In this document: positions 1 through 8,053 of the stretch, one piece after another
Layout of the letters: every line of letters begins with the position of its first letter
Numbering within the stretch: position 1 is the stretch's first letter
Source: Sphingomonas sp.
GTDB taxonomy: Bacteria; Pseudomonadota; Alphaproteobacteria; Sphingomonadales; Sphingomonadaceae
DNA: 64,000 nt
Direction: 5' to 3'
Assembly: GCF_019635455.1 (NCBI RefSeq)
Contig: NZ_JAHBZJ010000003.1
Location: 282,095 to 346,094 of the forward strand
The notes under the pieces: model-generated
The model's database searches: none
Seen by the model: the letters and a program-made list of their open reading frames with translations, nothing else
What the model was told of the DNA's origin: nothing
Made by a program: the position numbers and the translations under genes

Positions 1-746
1 AGCCCGGCGGCACGATCGTCGAACCGACCAGCGGCAATACCGGCGTCGGGCTGGCGATGGTGGCGGCGGTCAAGGGCTACAAGCTGATCCTGGTCATGCC
101 GGAAAGCATGAGCATCGAGCGCCGTCGCCTGATGCTCGCTTATGGGGCCAGCTTCGACCTTACGCCGCGGGAGAAGGGAATGAAGGGCGCGATCGAGCGC
201 GCGACCGAGATCGTCGCATCGACCCCCGGCGCGTGGATGCCGCAACAATTCGAAAACCCCGCCAATATCGATGTCCATGTCCGCACGACCGCGCAGGAGA
301 TCCTCGCCGATTTCGGCGACAGCCCGCCCGACGTGCTGATTACCGGGGTCGGCACTGGCGGCCACATCACCGGCGTGGCCGAAACGCTGAAAAAAGCCTG
401 GCCGGACCTGAAGGTCTATGCCGTCGAGCCGGAGCTGTCGCCCGTCATTTCCGGCGGCCAGCCCGGGCCGCACCCGATTCAGGGGATCGGCGCCGGCTTC
501 ATCCCCGCGAATTTGCATACCGATGCGATCGATGGCGCGATCAAGGTCGATGCCGGCGACGCAAAGGAATATGCCCGCCGCGCCGCGCGCGAGGAAGGGC
601 TGCTGGTCGGCATCAGTTCGGGCGCTACGCTGGCGGCGATCGCGAAGAAACTCGCCGATCTTCCGACCGGATCGCGGGTGCTGGGGTTCAATTATGATAC
701 AGGTGAGCGCTATTTGAGCGTTCCGGACTTCCTTCCGGAGAGCTGA
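1..746 (+). CDS. cysK: Cysteine synthase A (O-acetylserine sulfhydrylase), 5'-truncated
   Basis: This PLP enzyme makes L-cysteine from O-acetylserine and sulfide in the cytoplasm, the last step of sulfate assimilation. The start is cut by the window edge. The reading frame begins at base 3 and about 247 codons remain of the usual 310 or so. Visible family signatures are TSGNTG close to the left edge (substrate loop), the glycine-rich GTGGHITG phosphate-binding loop, and GISSGA near the C-terminus. The lysine that carries PLP must lie upstream of the window. CysK is favoured over CysM or cystathionine beta-synthase because the C-terminal end has no CBS extension and the QGIGAGFIP segment is CysK-like. 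No downstream operon partner is evident. Confidence 0.95.
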   Translation, partial: PGGTIVEPTSGNTGVGLAMVAAVKGYKLILVMPESMSIERRRLMLAYGASFDLTPREKGMKGAIERATEIVASTPGAWMPQQFENPANIDVHVRTTAQEILADFGDSPPDVLITGVGTGGHITGVAETLKKAWPDLKVYAVEPELSPVISGGQPGPHPIQGIGAGFIPANLHTDAIDGAIKVDAGDAKEYARRAAREEGLLVGISSGATLAAIAKKLADLPTGSRVLGFNYDTGERYLSVPDFLPES

Positions 747-815
747 CGGACTCGCATTTCGCCCGACATGCGGTAAGCTGTCCGAGTCGGGGAACACGGA
801 TTCCGGGGGGAAATC

Positions 816-1157
816 GTGCGAAATGCAATGATCTGCGTCAGCGTGATGCTGGCGATCTTTCTGACGTGGCCGCTGGTATTCGGCGGTGGCAAGGATGCGG
901 CGGCACGCGCCGCGGCGCGTGCGGCCGAACAGGCGGCGAGTGTCGCGGTGAAGCCCGCCGCCGCCACCGAATCGGGCGTGCGGCTGATCAAGGCGGGGGG
1001 CCGTGCGGTATCGCGCGCGCCGTCGGTCGCGATCGAGGCGTGTTTCAAGCGGTACGAGCGCGAATATGCGCGCTGTGGCGCGACGAGTTCCGGCTGCCGG
1101 ATGAACGTCGCCGATCAGTGGGACCTGTGCGAGGCCACCGGCTTCTGGCCGCAATAA
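816..1157 (+). CDS. Small exported hypothetical protein
   Basis: A 113-residue protein that I do not recognise. It starts at GTG behind a G-rich ribosome-binding stretch (about 804-810). The N-terminus (residues 2-24) is a hydrophobic signal peptide or single membrane anchor. A basic, alanine-rich helical segment follows (about 25-75). The C-terminal 40 residues hold four cysteines (in EACFKRYEREYARC, SSGCRMN and WDLCEA) that could form two disulfides in the periplasm. It stands alone between cysK and the cell-wall hydrolase gene. The codon use matches its neighbours, which supports a real gene, but nothing indicates its role. Confidence 0.6.
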   Translation: MRNAMICVSVMLAIFLTWPLVFGGGKDAAARAAARAAEQAASVAVKPAAATESGVRLIKAGGRAVSRAPSVAIEACFKRYEREYARCGATSSGCRMNVADQWDLCEATGFWPQ

Positions 1158-1279
1158 CGTCTCCGCCGGTCCCGGGCTGAACCGGGCGGCAGCTGCGTCC
1201 GGGGGGCAGCGGTTTCGCTACGCGCGGCGATGCGCTATGCGCGGCGGCCTTTTTGCCGCTTCAGGATCCGCCGCGCATC

Positions 1280-2653
1280 GTGACCTTGCCCGTTTCAACC
1301 GATCGTCCGCGACAGACGGTGCCACTGCCCCTGTGGCTCGCGATGGCCGCCATCGCGAGCCTGGCGCTTGGCGTACCGGCGCTGGTGGTCGCAACCATGC
1401 CGCGCGCGACCGTCGATCGCAGCGCGCTCGCCCGGATCGTCCATCCCAAGCGGGTGGTGCCAAAGGCCGAAATCCCGGAGGTCGAACCGGTCGAGATCGC
1501 GGCGCTCCCGGCAGACGAGGCCCGCGCGTTCAACGCCGCCATCCCCTTTTCCACCGCGCCCAACCCCGCCGCGCGGCCATTCGTGCTTACCGGCGCGACC
1601 GCCGATCGCGAGCGGGCGATCGACTGCCTCGCCGCCGCGACCTGGTATGAGGCTGGCGACGACGCCGTGGGGCAGCGCGCGGTGGCTCAGGTGGTGCTCA
1701 ATCGCCTGCGCCATCCCGCCTTTCCCAAGACGGTGTGCGGCGTGGTCTTTCAGGGGCAGGAGCGGCGTACCGGCTGTCAGTTCACCTTTACCTGTGACGG
1801 GGCGATGACACGGACCCCCTCCCCCGCTGCCTGGGTCCGCGCGCAGGAGATCGCGCGCATGGCATTGAACGGCGCGGTCTTCGCAAAGGTGGGACACGCG
1901 ACCCATTACCACACCGATTGGGTCGTTCCCTATTGGAGCGCGAGCCTCGACAAGGTGGCGGAGGTGCATACCCACCTGTTCTTCCGGTGGACCGGCTGGT
2001 GGGGGACGCCGCCCGCATTTCGCCGCGCCTATGCCGGCGCCGAGCCGGTGATCGCGAAAATGGCCCTGCTCTCGCCCGCGCATCGCGGCGCCGCCGATCC
2101 GCTGGCAGGCATCGAGAAGGTCGATGGCGCGATCGACCCCGCCAGCATTCCCGACTCCGCCGTTCCGGCGCCGGTGGCCGCGGCGGAACCGGACACATTC
2201 TATGTCGCGCTGGATCGAAAGCTGGGCGATGACGGTTTTGCCGCACTGGCGATCCGGACGTGCGGCGAGCGCCCCTATTGCAAGTTCCTGGGCTGGACCG
2301 ATCCGCGCAAGGTGCCGCCGGCCGGCACGACGCTCAGCCGTGCGCAGCTCGAGACGATGTCGTTCAGCTATCTGCGCGATGCGGCGCAGGGTTTTGGCAA
2401 GGCGCTGTGGAACTGCACCGAATTCAAGCGGCCGAGTCCGGTCCAGTGCATGCGCCGTGGCCCCGTCCCGCAGGCGGTATCGACGGCCACGCCTCAGGAC
2501 ACTGGCGACGCGGTGAAGCGCGCCAGCGTTCCCGACGGCCTGACCGGGGTGCGCCGCAAGGAACCGGCACCTCCGGCGGCGGCGCCGTCACCCGGCCCCA
2601 GCCCCGCCGGCGCAGGCGATGCGCCGGCGAGGGCGTCCGGCGATCAGCCCTGA
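1280..2653 (+). CDS. SleB-type cell wall hydrolase (Hydrolase_2 domain), membrane anchored
   Basis: A predicted peptidoglycan hydrolase of about 457 residues. An N-terminal transmembrane helix (about residues 15-40) anchors it with the rest in the periplasm. The catalytic domain follows near residues 115-230, with the family segment TWYEAGDDAVGQRAVAQVVL and then QERRTGCQFTFTCDG. The glutamate of WYEA is the expected catalytic acid of SleB/CwlJ enzymes. The C-terminal 200 residues are unassigned, have several cysteines, and end in a proline/alanine-rich tail. The start is uncertain: GTG at 1280 follows an AGGA sequence and gives a natural N-terminus, while an in-frame TTG at 1253 is the alternative. 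Non-sporulating proteobacteria use this family in wall remodelling. Confidence 0.8.
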   Translation: MTLPVSTDRPRQTVPLPLWLAMAAIASLALGVPALVVATMPRATVDRSALARIVHPKRVVPKAEIPEVEPVEIAALPADEARAFNAAIPFSTAPNPAARPFVLTGATADRERAIDCLAAATWYEAGDDAVGQRAVAQVVLNRLRHPAFPKTVCGVVFQGQERRTGCQFTFTCDGAMTRTPSPAAWVRAQEIARMALNGAVFAKVGHATHYHTDWVVPYWSASLDKVAEVHTHLFFRWTGWWGTPPAFRRAYAGAEPVIAKMALLSPAHRGAADPLAGIEKVDGAIDPASIPDSAVPAPVAAAEPDTFYVALDRKLGDDGFAALAIRTCGERPYCKFLGWTDPRKVPPAGTTLSRAQLETMSFSYLRDAAQGFGKALWNCTEFKRPSPVQCMRRGPVPQAVSTATPQDTGDAVKRASVPDGLTGVRRKEPAPPAAAPSPGPSPAGAGDAPARASGDQP

Positions 2654-2668
2654 GCGAACCGAACCCGG

Positions 2669-4471
2669 TCAGGCGACCTCGAACATCTCCGGCGGGAGCG
2701 CCATGATGGTCTCCGCACCGCTTTCGATCTTGCGACGCAGCGCACCGGCATTGGGCATGATGCGGTCGGCGTAGAAGCGCGCGGTGACCAGCTTCGCTTC
2801 GTAGAACGGCTTGTCCTCGCCGCCTTCGGCCAGCGCCTCGACGGCGGCGTCGGCCATGCGCAGCCACATCAGGCCGATCGCCACCACGCCCATCAGTTCC
2901 ATATAGGAATAGGCGCCGGCGCCGACCTGGTTCGGATCCTTCATCCCGTTCTGCATGAACCACATCGTCGCGGCCTGTAGCTGGCCATTGGCCTTTTCCA
3001 GCGATTCCGCCAGATGCGCCAGCTCAGGCTTGCTCTTGGCGGCGGCGGCTTCCTCGCCGACGATCCGGAACAGCGACTGGATCGCGCGTCCGCCATTCAG
3101 CGCCAGCTTGCGGCCGACCAGATCCATGGCCTGCACGCCGTTGGTGCCTTCATAGATCATCGCGATCCGGGCATCGCGCACATATTGCTCCATGCCCCAT
3201 TCGGCGATGTAGCCATGCCCGCCATAGACCTGCTGGCTGTCGGTCGCGATCTTGTACCCCGCATCGGTGCCGACGCCCTTGATCACCGGGGTGAGCAGGC
3301 CGATCAGATCGTCCGCCAGCTGACGCTCCTCCTCGCTCTCCGCCTGATGCGCCAGATCGACCTGGAGGCCGCCCCACAGGCAAAGCGCGCGCAGCCCCTC
3401 GGTCATCGCCTTCGCCTCCATCAGCATGCGGCGGACATCGGGGTGGACGAACAGCGGGTCGGCCTTTTCGTCCGGCTCGGCGGCGCCGGTGAGCGCCCGG
3501 CCCTGGCGGCGATCCTTCGCATATTGCACCGCATTCTGGAACGCGACCTCGCCGATGCCGACGCCCTGCAACCCCACGCCAAGGCGCGCGGCGTTCATCA
3601 TGATGAACATGGCGGCAAGGCCCTTCATCTCCTCGCCGACCAGCCAGCCGGTCGCGCCGTCATAATTCATGACACAGGTGGAATTGCCGTGGATTCCCAT
3701 CTTGTGCTCGATCGATCCGCACGAAACGGCGTTGCGATCCCCCAGCGAGCCGTCCGTATTCACGATGAACTTCGGGACGACGAACAGGCTGATCCCCTTC
3801 GTGCTGTCGGGCGCGCCGGGAGTCTTGGCGAGGACGAGGTGGATGATGTTACGCGTCAGGTCATGCTCGCCCGAGGAGATGAAGATCTTCGTCCCGGTGA
3901 TCGACCAGCTGCCGTCCGCATTCGGCTCCGCCCGCGTCTTGATGAGGCCGAGGTCGGTGCCGCACTGCGGCTCGGTCAGGTTCATCGTCCCGCCCCACTC
4001 GCCCGACGCCATCCTGGGGATATACTTCGCCTGCTGCTCCGGGCTTCCCTTCGCGCGCAGCGCCTCGATCGCGCCATGGGTCAGCCCGAAATACATGGCG
4101 AAGGCCATGTTGGCGGAAATCATATATTCCTGAAACGCGGTGCCGATGACATGGGGAAGCCCCTGCCCGCCAAATTCCTCCGGCGCGGAGAGCAGTCCCC
4201 AACCGGCCTCGACGAACTGGTCATAGGCCTGTTTGAAGCCATCCGGGGTCGTGACGCTGCCGTCCGCATGGCGGGTACAGCCTTGCTGGTCACCCGAATG
4301 GTTGATCGGAAACAGCACCTCGGCGACGAACTTGCCGCCCTCTTCCAGCACCGCGCTGACGACATCGGGCGTCGCCGCGGAAAAGCCGGGAAGGCCGGTA
4401 TATTGGTCGAGCTTCAACACCCGGTCGAGGACGAAGCGGGTGTCGCGCACGGGGGCCGTGTATTGGGGCAT
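2669..4471 (-). CDS. Acyl-CoA dehydrogenase, long DmdC-type family
   Basis: A 600-residue FAD flavoprotein expected to oxidise an acyl-CoA to the 2-enoyl-CoA. The length and C-terminal extension match the group that includes 3-methylmercaptopropionyl-CoA dehydrogenase (DmdC), not the 380-residue short-chain enzymes. Visible signatures are NLTEPQCGTDLG in the middle domain, GIHGNSTCVMNYDGA, and QQVYGGHGYIAEWGMEQYVRDARI with IYEGTNGVQAMDLVGRK in the C-terminal domain. The ATG at 4471 has an AGGAAGAG ribosome-binding site. It lies 10 bases after the MerR regulator gene, so both are probably co-transcribed. The true acyl-CoA substrate cannot be read from the sequence; fatty or branched-chain acyl-CoA is as likely as a sulfur compound. 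Confidence 0.9.
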   Translation of the reverse strand: MPQYTAPVRDTRFVLDRVLKLDQYTGLPGFSAATPDVVSAVLEEGGKFVAEVLFPINHSGDQQGCTRHADGSVTTPDGFKQAYDQFVEAGWGLLSAPEEFGGQGLPHVIGTAFQEYMISANMAFAMYFGLTHGAIEALRAKGSPEQQAKYIPRMASGEWGGTMNLTEPQCGTDLGLIKTRAEPNADGSWSITGTKIFISSGEHDLTRNIIHLVLAKTPGAPDSTKGISLFVVPKFIVNTDGSLGDRNAVSCGSIEHKMGIHGNSTCVMNYDGATGWLVGEEMKGLAAMFIMMNAARLGVGLQGVGIGEVAFQNAVQYAKDRRQGRALTGAAEPDEKADPLFVHPDVRRMLMEAKAMTEGLRALCLWGGLQVDLAHQAESEEERQLADDLIGLLTPVIKGVGTDAGYKIATDSQQVYGGHGYIAEWGMEQYVRDARIAMIYEGTNGVQAMDLVGRKLALNGGRAIQSLFRIVGEEAAAAKSKPELAHLAESLEKANGQLQAATMWFMQNGMKDPNQVGAGAYSYMELMGVVAIGLMWLRMADAAVEALAEGGEDKPFYEAKLVTARFYADRIMPNAGALRRKIESGAETIMALPPEMFEVA

Positions 4472-4481
4472 TTGTCTCTTC

Positions 4482-4913
4482 CTATTTGGCGGGTTCGGCA
4501 CGGCCCTCCAGGACCGCGATAAAGTCATCGAGTTCGGCGATGGCCGCGTCGATATCGACCTTTTGCCGTTCGAGCAGGTCGATCCGCGCGCGGCACTTGT
4601 CCAGCGTCACCTGATGCTGGGTCCGGCGGTCGTCGCCGACATCATAGAGGTCGATCATCTCGCGAATTTCAGCGAGGCTGAACCCGACGCGCTTGCCGCG
4701 CAGGATCCAGGCGAGCCGGGCGCGATCGCGGTGCGAGTAGATGCGCTGAAGCCCCCGGCGCTCGGGCGCGATCAACCCTTCATCCTCATAGAAGCGCAGC
4801 GCGCGCGCCGTGACCTCGAACTCGGCACACAGGTCCGAGATCGAGAAGCTCTCCTTGTCCGGGCGGGCATCGATCGGTGCGAAGCTCGCCACGGTTTTCG
4901 AGGTCGTGGCCAT
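4482..4913 (-). CDS. MerR-family transcriptional regulator, LiuR-like
   Basis: A 143-residue DNA-binding regulator. The winged helix-turn-helix occupies residues 24-70 with the MerR hallmark TARALRFYEDEGLI and the wing RGLQRIYSHRDRARL, followed by a dimerisation coiled coil (about 95-140). It lacks the cysteine pattern of metal-sensing MerR proteins. It resembles regulators of branched-chain amino acid and fatty acid breakdown (LiuR and relatives). Its partner gene for an acyl-CoA dehydrogenase lies 10 bases downstream, and a near-perfect palindrome sits just upstream of its own start. Autoregulation and acyl-CoA sensing are therefore likely, by inference. Confidence 0.88.
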   Translation of the reverse strand: MATTSKTVASFAPIDARPDKESFSISDLCAEFEVTARALRFYEDEGLIAPERRGLQRIYSHRDRARLAWILRGKRVGFSLAEIREMIDLYDVGDDRRTQHQVTLDKCRARIDLLERQKVDIDAAIAELDDFIAVLEGRAEPAK

Positions 4914-4931
4914 GGCTCGATCTACGCCAGC

Positions 4932-4947
4932 TTTACGTTAACGTCAA
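4932..4947 (-). promoter_or_regulatory. Candidate operator of the MerR-family regulator
   Basis: TTGACGTTAACGTAAA read on the minus strand is a 16-bp palindrome with only one asymmetric pair. It lies 18 bases upstream of the merR-type start codon and overlaps the end of the preceding lipoprotein gene. MerR-family proteins bind such dyads within the promoter spacer, and ACGTTAACGT-type sites are typical of acyl-CoA catabolism regulators of this family. I infer autoregulation of the regulator-dehydrogenase operon. Confidence 0.6.
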
Positions 4948-5486
4948 TCTTCGCAGAGCCGCTGCCCGGTCGCGCTACGCAATGCCGTCGCTTCGGCCGC
5001 GGATTCGCTCAGCCGCGCGACCTCCAGCGCCCCGAACGAGGCGCGCGGTCCGCACAATTTCGCGCACCCGTCGGGCAGGGTCGCGGGAAAGGTGATGCGA
5101 TCCCCGTCGAACTTCGCATCGAACGCGCATGTCGCGCCGCCCTTTCCCTTCAGCTCGACGGACAGCGTCTCACCCGCGCGCGCGGCGGTTCCGGAGCCGG
5201 TGCAGCTCAGCCCGTCGCCATAATCCACGAAGGCGCCGATCCGATAGGCATTGCCCTTGGGAACGATGCACACACGGTCGGTATCGCGGGCGTAGAGGCC
5301 GGTCGGATTGGTGTCCGCCGGGTCGCGCACCAGGCCGCGCGCGATCGCCGCGGTTTCAAGGTCAGGGGGCGCAGCGGCGTTCCGGTTGTCGCCCGGCGAA
5401 TTGGATGAACAGGCGCTGAGGCCCAGCAACAACGCCAATCCGATGCCGGTCCCGACGGCGCGACCCGGCGCGGCGCGGGCGATCAT
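4944..5486 (-). CDS. Putative lipoprotein of unknown function
   Basis: A 180-residue protein with an N-terminal signal sequence ending in the lipobox LSAC, so it is predicted to be lipidated and held at the outer membrane or periplasmic face. The mature part has at least five further cysteines and ends in GQRLCED. No domain is recognised. The start codon at 5486 overlaps the stop of hisI by ATGA, showing translational coupling; a longer reading start at 5531 would extend into hisI and destroy the signal peptide, so it is rejected. There is no functional link to histidine synthesis beyond the shared transcript. Confidence 0.75.
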   Translation of the reverse strand: MIARAAPGRAVGTGIGLALLLGLSACSSNSPGDNRNAAAPPDLETAAIARGLVRDPADTNPTGLYARDTDRVCIVPKGNAYRIGAFVDYGDGLSCTGSGTAARAGETLSVELKGKGGATCAFDAKFDGDRITFPATLPDGCAKLCGPRASFGALEVARLSESAAEATALRSATGQRLCED

Positions 5487-5845
5487 TCCGCCGGCACCAG
5501 TCGATCGCCCTCGATCCGGCGGAAAAAGCAACTACGCGCGCCGGTGTGGCATGCCGGCCCGGCAGGCTGGACCTTGAGCCACAGCGCGTCCTGATCGCAA
5601 TCGATCCGCGCCTCGACCACGCGCAGCACGTTGCCTGAGCTTTCGCCTTTTTTCCACAGTCGCTGGCGGCTGCGCGACCAGAACCACGCCTCCCCGCTTT
5701 CCAGCGTCCGCACGAGCGCGTCGGCATTCATATGGGCGAGCATCAACAGCTCGCCCGTCGTGGCATCCGTGGCGACGGCGGTGATCAGGCCGTCGGCATC
5801 ATATTTCGGGTCCAGCCGAAGCGTGGAATCGCGGGGTTCCGACAT
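5483..5845 (-). CDS. hisI: Phosphoribosyl-AMP cyclohydrolase
   Basis: Catalyses the third step of histidine synthesis, opening the adenine ring of phosphoribosyl-AMP, in the cytoplasm with zinc and magnesium. The 120-residue length fits the stand-alone enzyme without the HisE domain. Diagnostic segments are [42 protein letters not shown] with the metal-binding DCDQD, and the zinc-cysteine region [13 protein letters not shown]. The other his genes are not nearby. The downstream lipoprotein gene overlaps its stop codon. Confidence 0.96.
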   Translation of the reverse strand: MSEPRDSTLRLDPKYDADGLITAVATDATTGELLMLAHMNADALVRTLESGEAWFWSRSRQRLWKKGESSGNVLRVVEARIDCDQDALWLKVQPAGPACHTGARSCFFRRIEGDRLVPAE

Positions 5846-5918
5846 GCGACGGTGTTAGCGCGGAGTACAGGCGGCCTTCAACTCGGCGAATGCGGCGCGG
5901 CGGCGACGCCTGCGGTCC

Positions 5919-6626
5919 TCATCGCATCTTGCGAAACGGCGCCACGCAGGTGCCGCGTTTTCCCGATGTGCCGAACCACGGCCTGTCGAACGTCAATCCG
6001 CCATTGGCGTCGATCGAGAACGTCGCCGTGCCGACGAAATCGGCCGGCTTCGCGCCATTGAGGTCAAAGACGATGACGCGATTGCCCTCCACGCGCCATT
6101 TTCCGGTGAAATCCTTGCGAAAGCCCATATTGGGGCCGAACATCACGCCGAAACTGCCGTCGCGGTTGAAGACGAGATCATAGACACGGTCATCGTCGGT
6201 ACAGGCGGCGACCCCCTCCTGCGTCCAGAAACCGGTGATCGGCGACGTGGTCGGCTCGATCACCTTGTACCGCTGGATGAATCGCTTTCCGCGATAGCTG
6301 TAGGCGATGGTGAATTCTGATCCGGACTTCGCGGCGGCATCGACCGTGAAGGATTTCCGGTCCCGGGCCAGCATTGCGGTCTTTGAAGACACCTTCCACC
6401 CGGTGAGGCATTTGACCGGTATATTGTTGAAATCACTTGGATAGCGTGAATAATAGATCGTCAGGTCGATCTTTTCCCCGGCAGCGACCGTCTGCGTACC
6501 CAGCGTCGCGGTGCGAAGCGTCCCCTGGCCCAGATCGAACCGGCATTTCTCGGGCTGATAGGGATCGGGCGGCGCCTGCGGCGCTGCGGACCCAAGTGCC
6601 AGTGCCGTCGCCAGTATCGAGAACAT
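5919..6626 (-). CDS. Exported hypothetical protein
   Basis: A 235-residue protein with a short signal peptide (residues 1-15, cleaved near GSAAPQA). The rest is rich in beta-strand pattern. The C-terminal third has GFWTQEGVAAC, then FNRDGSFGVMF and KWRVEGNRVIVF, an arrangement like lipocalin-type or similar small beta-barrel domains that measure a residual signal, but this match is weak. Four cysteines suggest two disulfides. It lies between hisI and the carboxypeptidase gene on the same strand, with gaps of about 70-90 bases, so it may have its own promoter. I do not recognise a family. Confidence 0.7.
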   Translation of the reverse strand: MFSILATALALGSAAPQAPPDPYQPEKCRFDLGQGTLRTATLGTQTVAAGEKIDLTIYYSRYPSDFNNIPVKCLTGWKVSSKTAMLARDRKSFTVDAAAKSGSEFTIAYSYRGKRFIQRYKVIEPTTSPITGFWTQEGVAACTDDDRVYDLVFNRDGSFGVMFGPNMGFRKDFTGKWRVEGNRVIVFDLNGAKPADFVGTATFSIDANGGLTFDRPWFGTSGKRGTCVAPFRKMR

Positions 6627-6717
6627 CGTCGCACCCCGCCATTTTCGTGTGGAACGTCGCCGGGCGCAGTCTCGCTGTCAATCTGGCGAAGCGCGACGAT
6701 TTCAGTCGCCGCGCAGT

Positions 6718-7926
6718 TCAGCGCGCGCGGATCACACTGGGGGACAGCGCGATCGCGAAGGCGCGGGCAGCCGTGGCGATCGCCTTACGATCCGTCTCAT
6801 CACCGACCTCATAGGTCATCGATGGGATGCCATAGGTCTGAAAGAAATAATTCTTCGCGGTGCCGCTGCCGGGATTGGCGTTGCGCGGCTCCTGCGTGAA
6901 GGCATAGTCCGGCACATGTGGCCGGGCGCGGTCCAGCCACGCTTTCGACCAGGCATAGATCGCGGCATTGTCCCCTTCCCCCTGGGTGTAGAAGAGGTTG
7001 CGGTCGGTCGAGTGAAAGTCGATCGATACAAGCGGCCGGACGCCATCGCGAACCAGCGCATCGACCAGATCGCGCACCGCCCGCGTTTCCGGCTGCGAGA
7101 AATCGCCCCAATCGCGATTGATATCGATCCCGCCCATATTGGTCCGCCAATAGCCGCGATCGACGCCATCGGGGTTGAGCAGCGGGACCGCCACGAACCG
7201 CACCGCCGCACGCATCGCCCGCACCTCCTCATCGTCGCCCAGCAGCGCGGTGAGGAATGCGTTCATGGCAAACGCCCCGGTCACTTCGGGCGGGTGCTGA
7301 CGCCCGAGAAGGAGTATGATCCGCTTCGCCCGCGGATTGCCGAACGTCAGCGCCTCGATCGGGCGTCCGTCATGGCTCTCGCCGATCGTGCGCAGCATCG
7401 CCCCGGGCCGCTGCGCCAGTGCGACCAGCCACTGGTGATGCCGGGCGGAATCGACGATTTCCTGCCCCGCGACAAACTGGCCTTCCGCGGGCAGGACAAA
7501 GCTGACCCCGGTCTTGTCCGCGCGAACCGACCGGGGATCGAGCAGGTGCCAGGAAAGCCCGTCCGCGCTCACCTTTGGCGCGTAGCGGTGGCCCGCGTTG
7601 AGATAGCTCAATCGCAGCGTCACCGGCGCATCGCCGGTAATCCGGTAGCGCACCGCATACCATGGACTGGGGTTGAGCGGGGGTGGCCGATCGGGAGCGA
7701 TCACGATCGCGACCCGGTCCGGCGCCTCGACGATACAGCGCCATGCCCCCGCCGCCGGGAAATCCGCATCGATCCGCACGCGTGGGGTGGCGCACAGCGC
7801 CGGCCCCTGCGGTGCCGGCCCGGCGCCGGGCAGAAGGGCGAGGATGGGCAGCGCGAACGCTACCCTGATCAGCCGCCAGCGAATGGCGGAACGCGGCGCG
7901 AAACATGGCGAGGTGGGTGCATGCAT
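6718..7926 (-). CDS. Secreted M14-family zinc carboxypeptidase
   Basis: A zinc peptidase of about 402 residues predicted to remove C-terminal amino acids from peptides, or a related amide bond, outside the cytoplasm. The N-terminus carries a signal peptide (about residues 20-40). An N-terminal beta domain (about 45-170) precedes the peptidase domain, as in cytosolic-carboxypeptidase-like M14 proteins. Zinc ligands are visible in GRQHPPEVTG (His and Glu) and SIDFHS (His). The substrate-binding NPDGVDRGYWR and INRDWGDF follow the family pattern, and the catalytic glutamate is expected in MTYEVGDETD. The ATG at 7926 gives the best signal peptide; upstream extensions reading to 8109 would overlap the divergent gene. 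Confidence 0.85.
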   Translation of the reverse strand: MHAPTSPCFAPRSAIRWRLIRVAFALPILALLPGAGPAPQGPALCATPRVRIDADFPAAGAWRCIVEAPDRVAIVIAPDRPPPLNPSPWYAVRYRITGDAPVTLRLSYLNAGHRYAPKVSADGLSWHLLDPRSVRADKTGVSFVLPAEGQFVAGQEIVDSARHHQWLVALAQRPGAMLRTIGESHDGRPIEALTFGNPRAKRIILLLGRQHPPEVTGAFAMNAFLTALLGDDEEVRAMRAAVRFVAVPLLNPDGVDRGYWRTNMGGIDINRDWGDFSQPETRAVRDLVDALVRDGVRPLVSIDFHSTDRNLFYTQGEGDNAAIYAWSKAWLDRARPHVPDYAFTQEPRNANPGSGTAKNYFFQTYGIPSMTYEVGDETDRKAIATAARAFAIALSPSVIRAR

Positions 7927-8053
7927 GGGATGGAGAGGCTCATCAGATCGCGGGGCGATGTCAATGGCGGGCGCCGACCGGCGGCGCCGCCGCGGCGCGT
8001 CAAGGACGCGATTTGTCAGTTGCCGCGCCGAATTCGCCAGCGATAACGACGGG

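Noticed and set aside
1158..1279. GC-rich inverted repeat (about 1166-1192) as a terminator
   Set aside because: Stem is imperfect and has no T-run. High-GC DNA makes such repeats by chance.
3014..4522. 502-codon frame opposite the acyl-CoA dehydrogenase
   Set aside because: Shadow frame with no start signal; the dehydrogenase signatures are on the minus strand.
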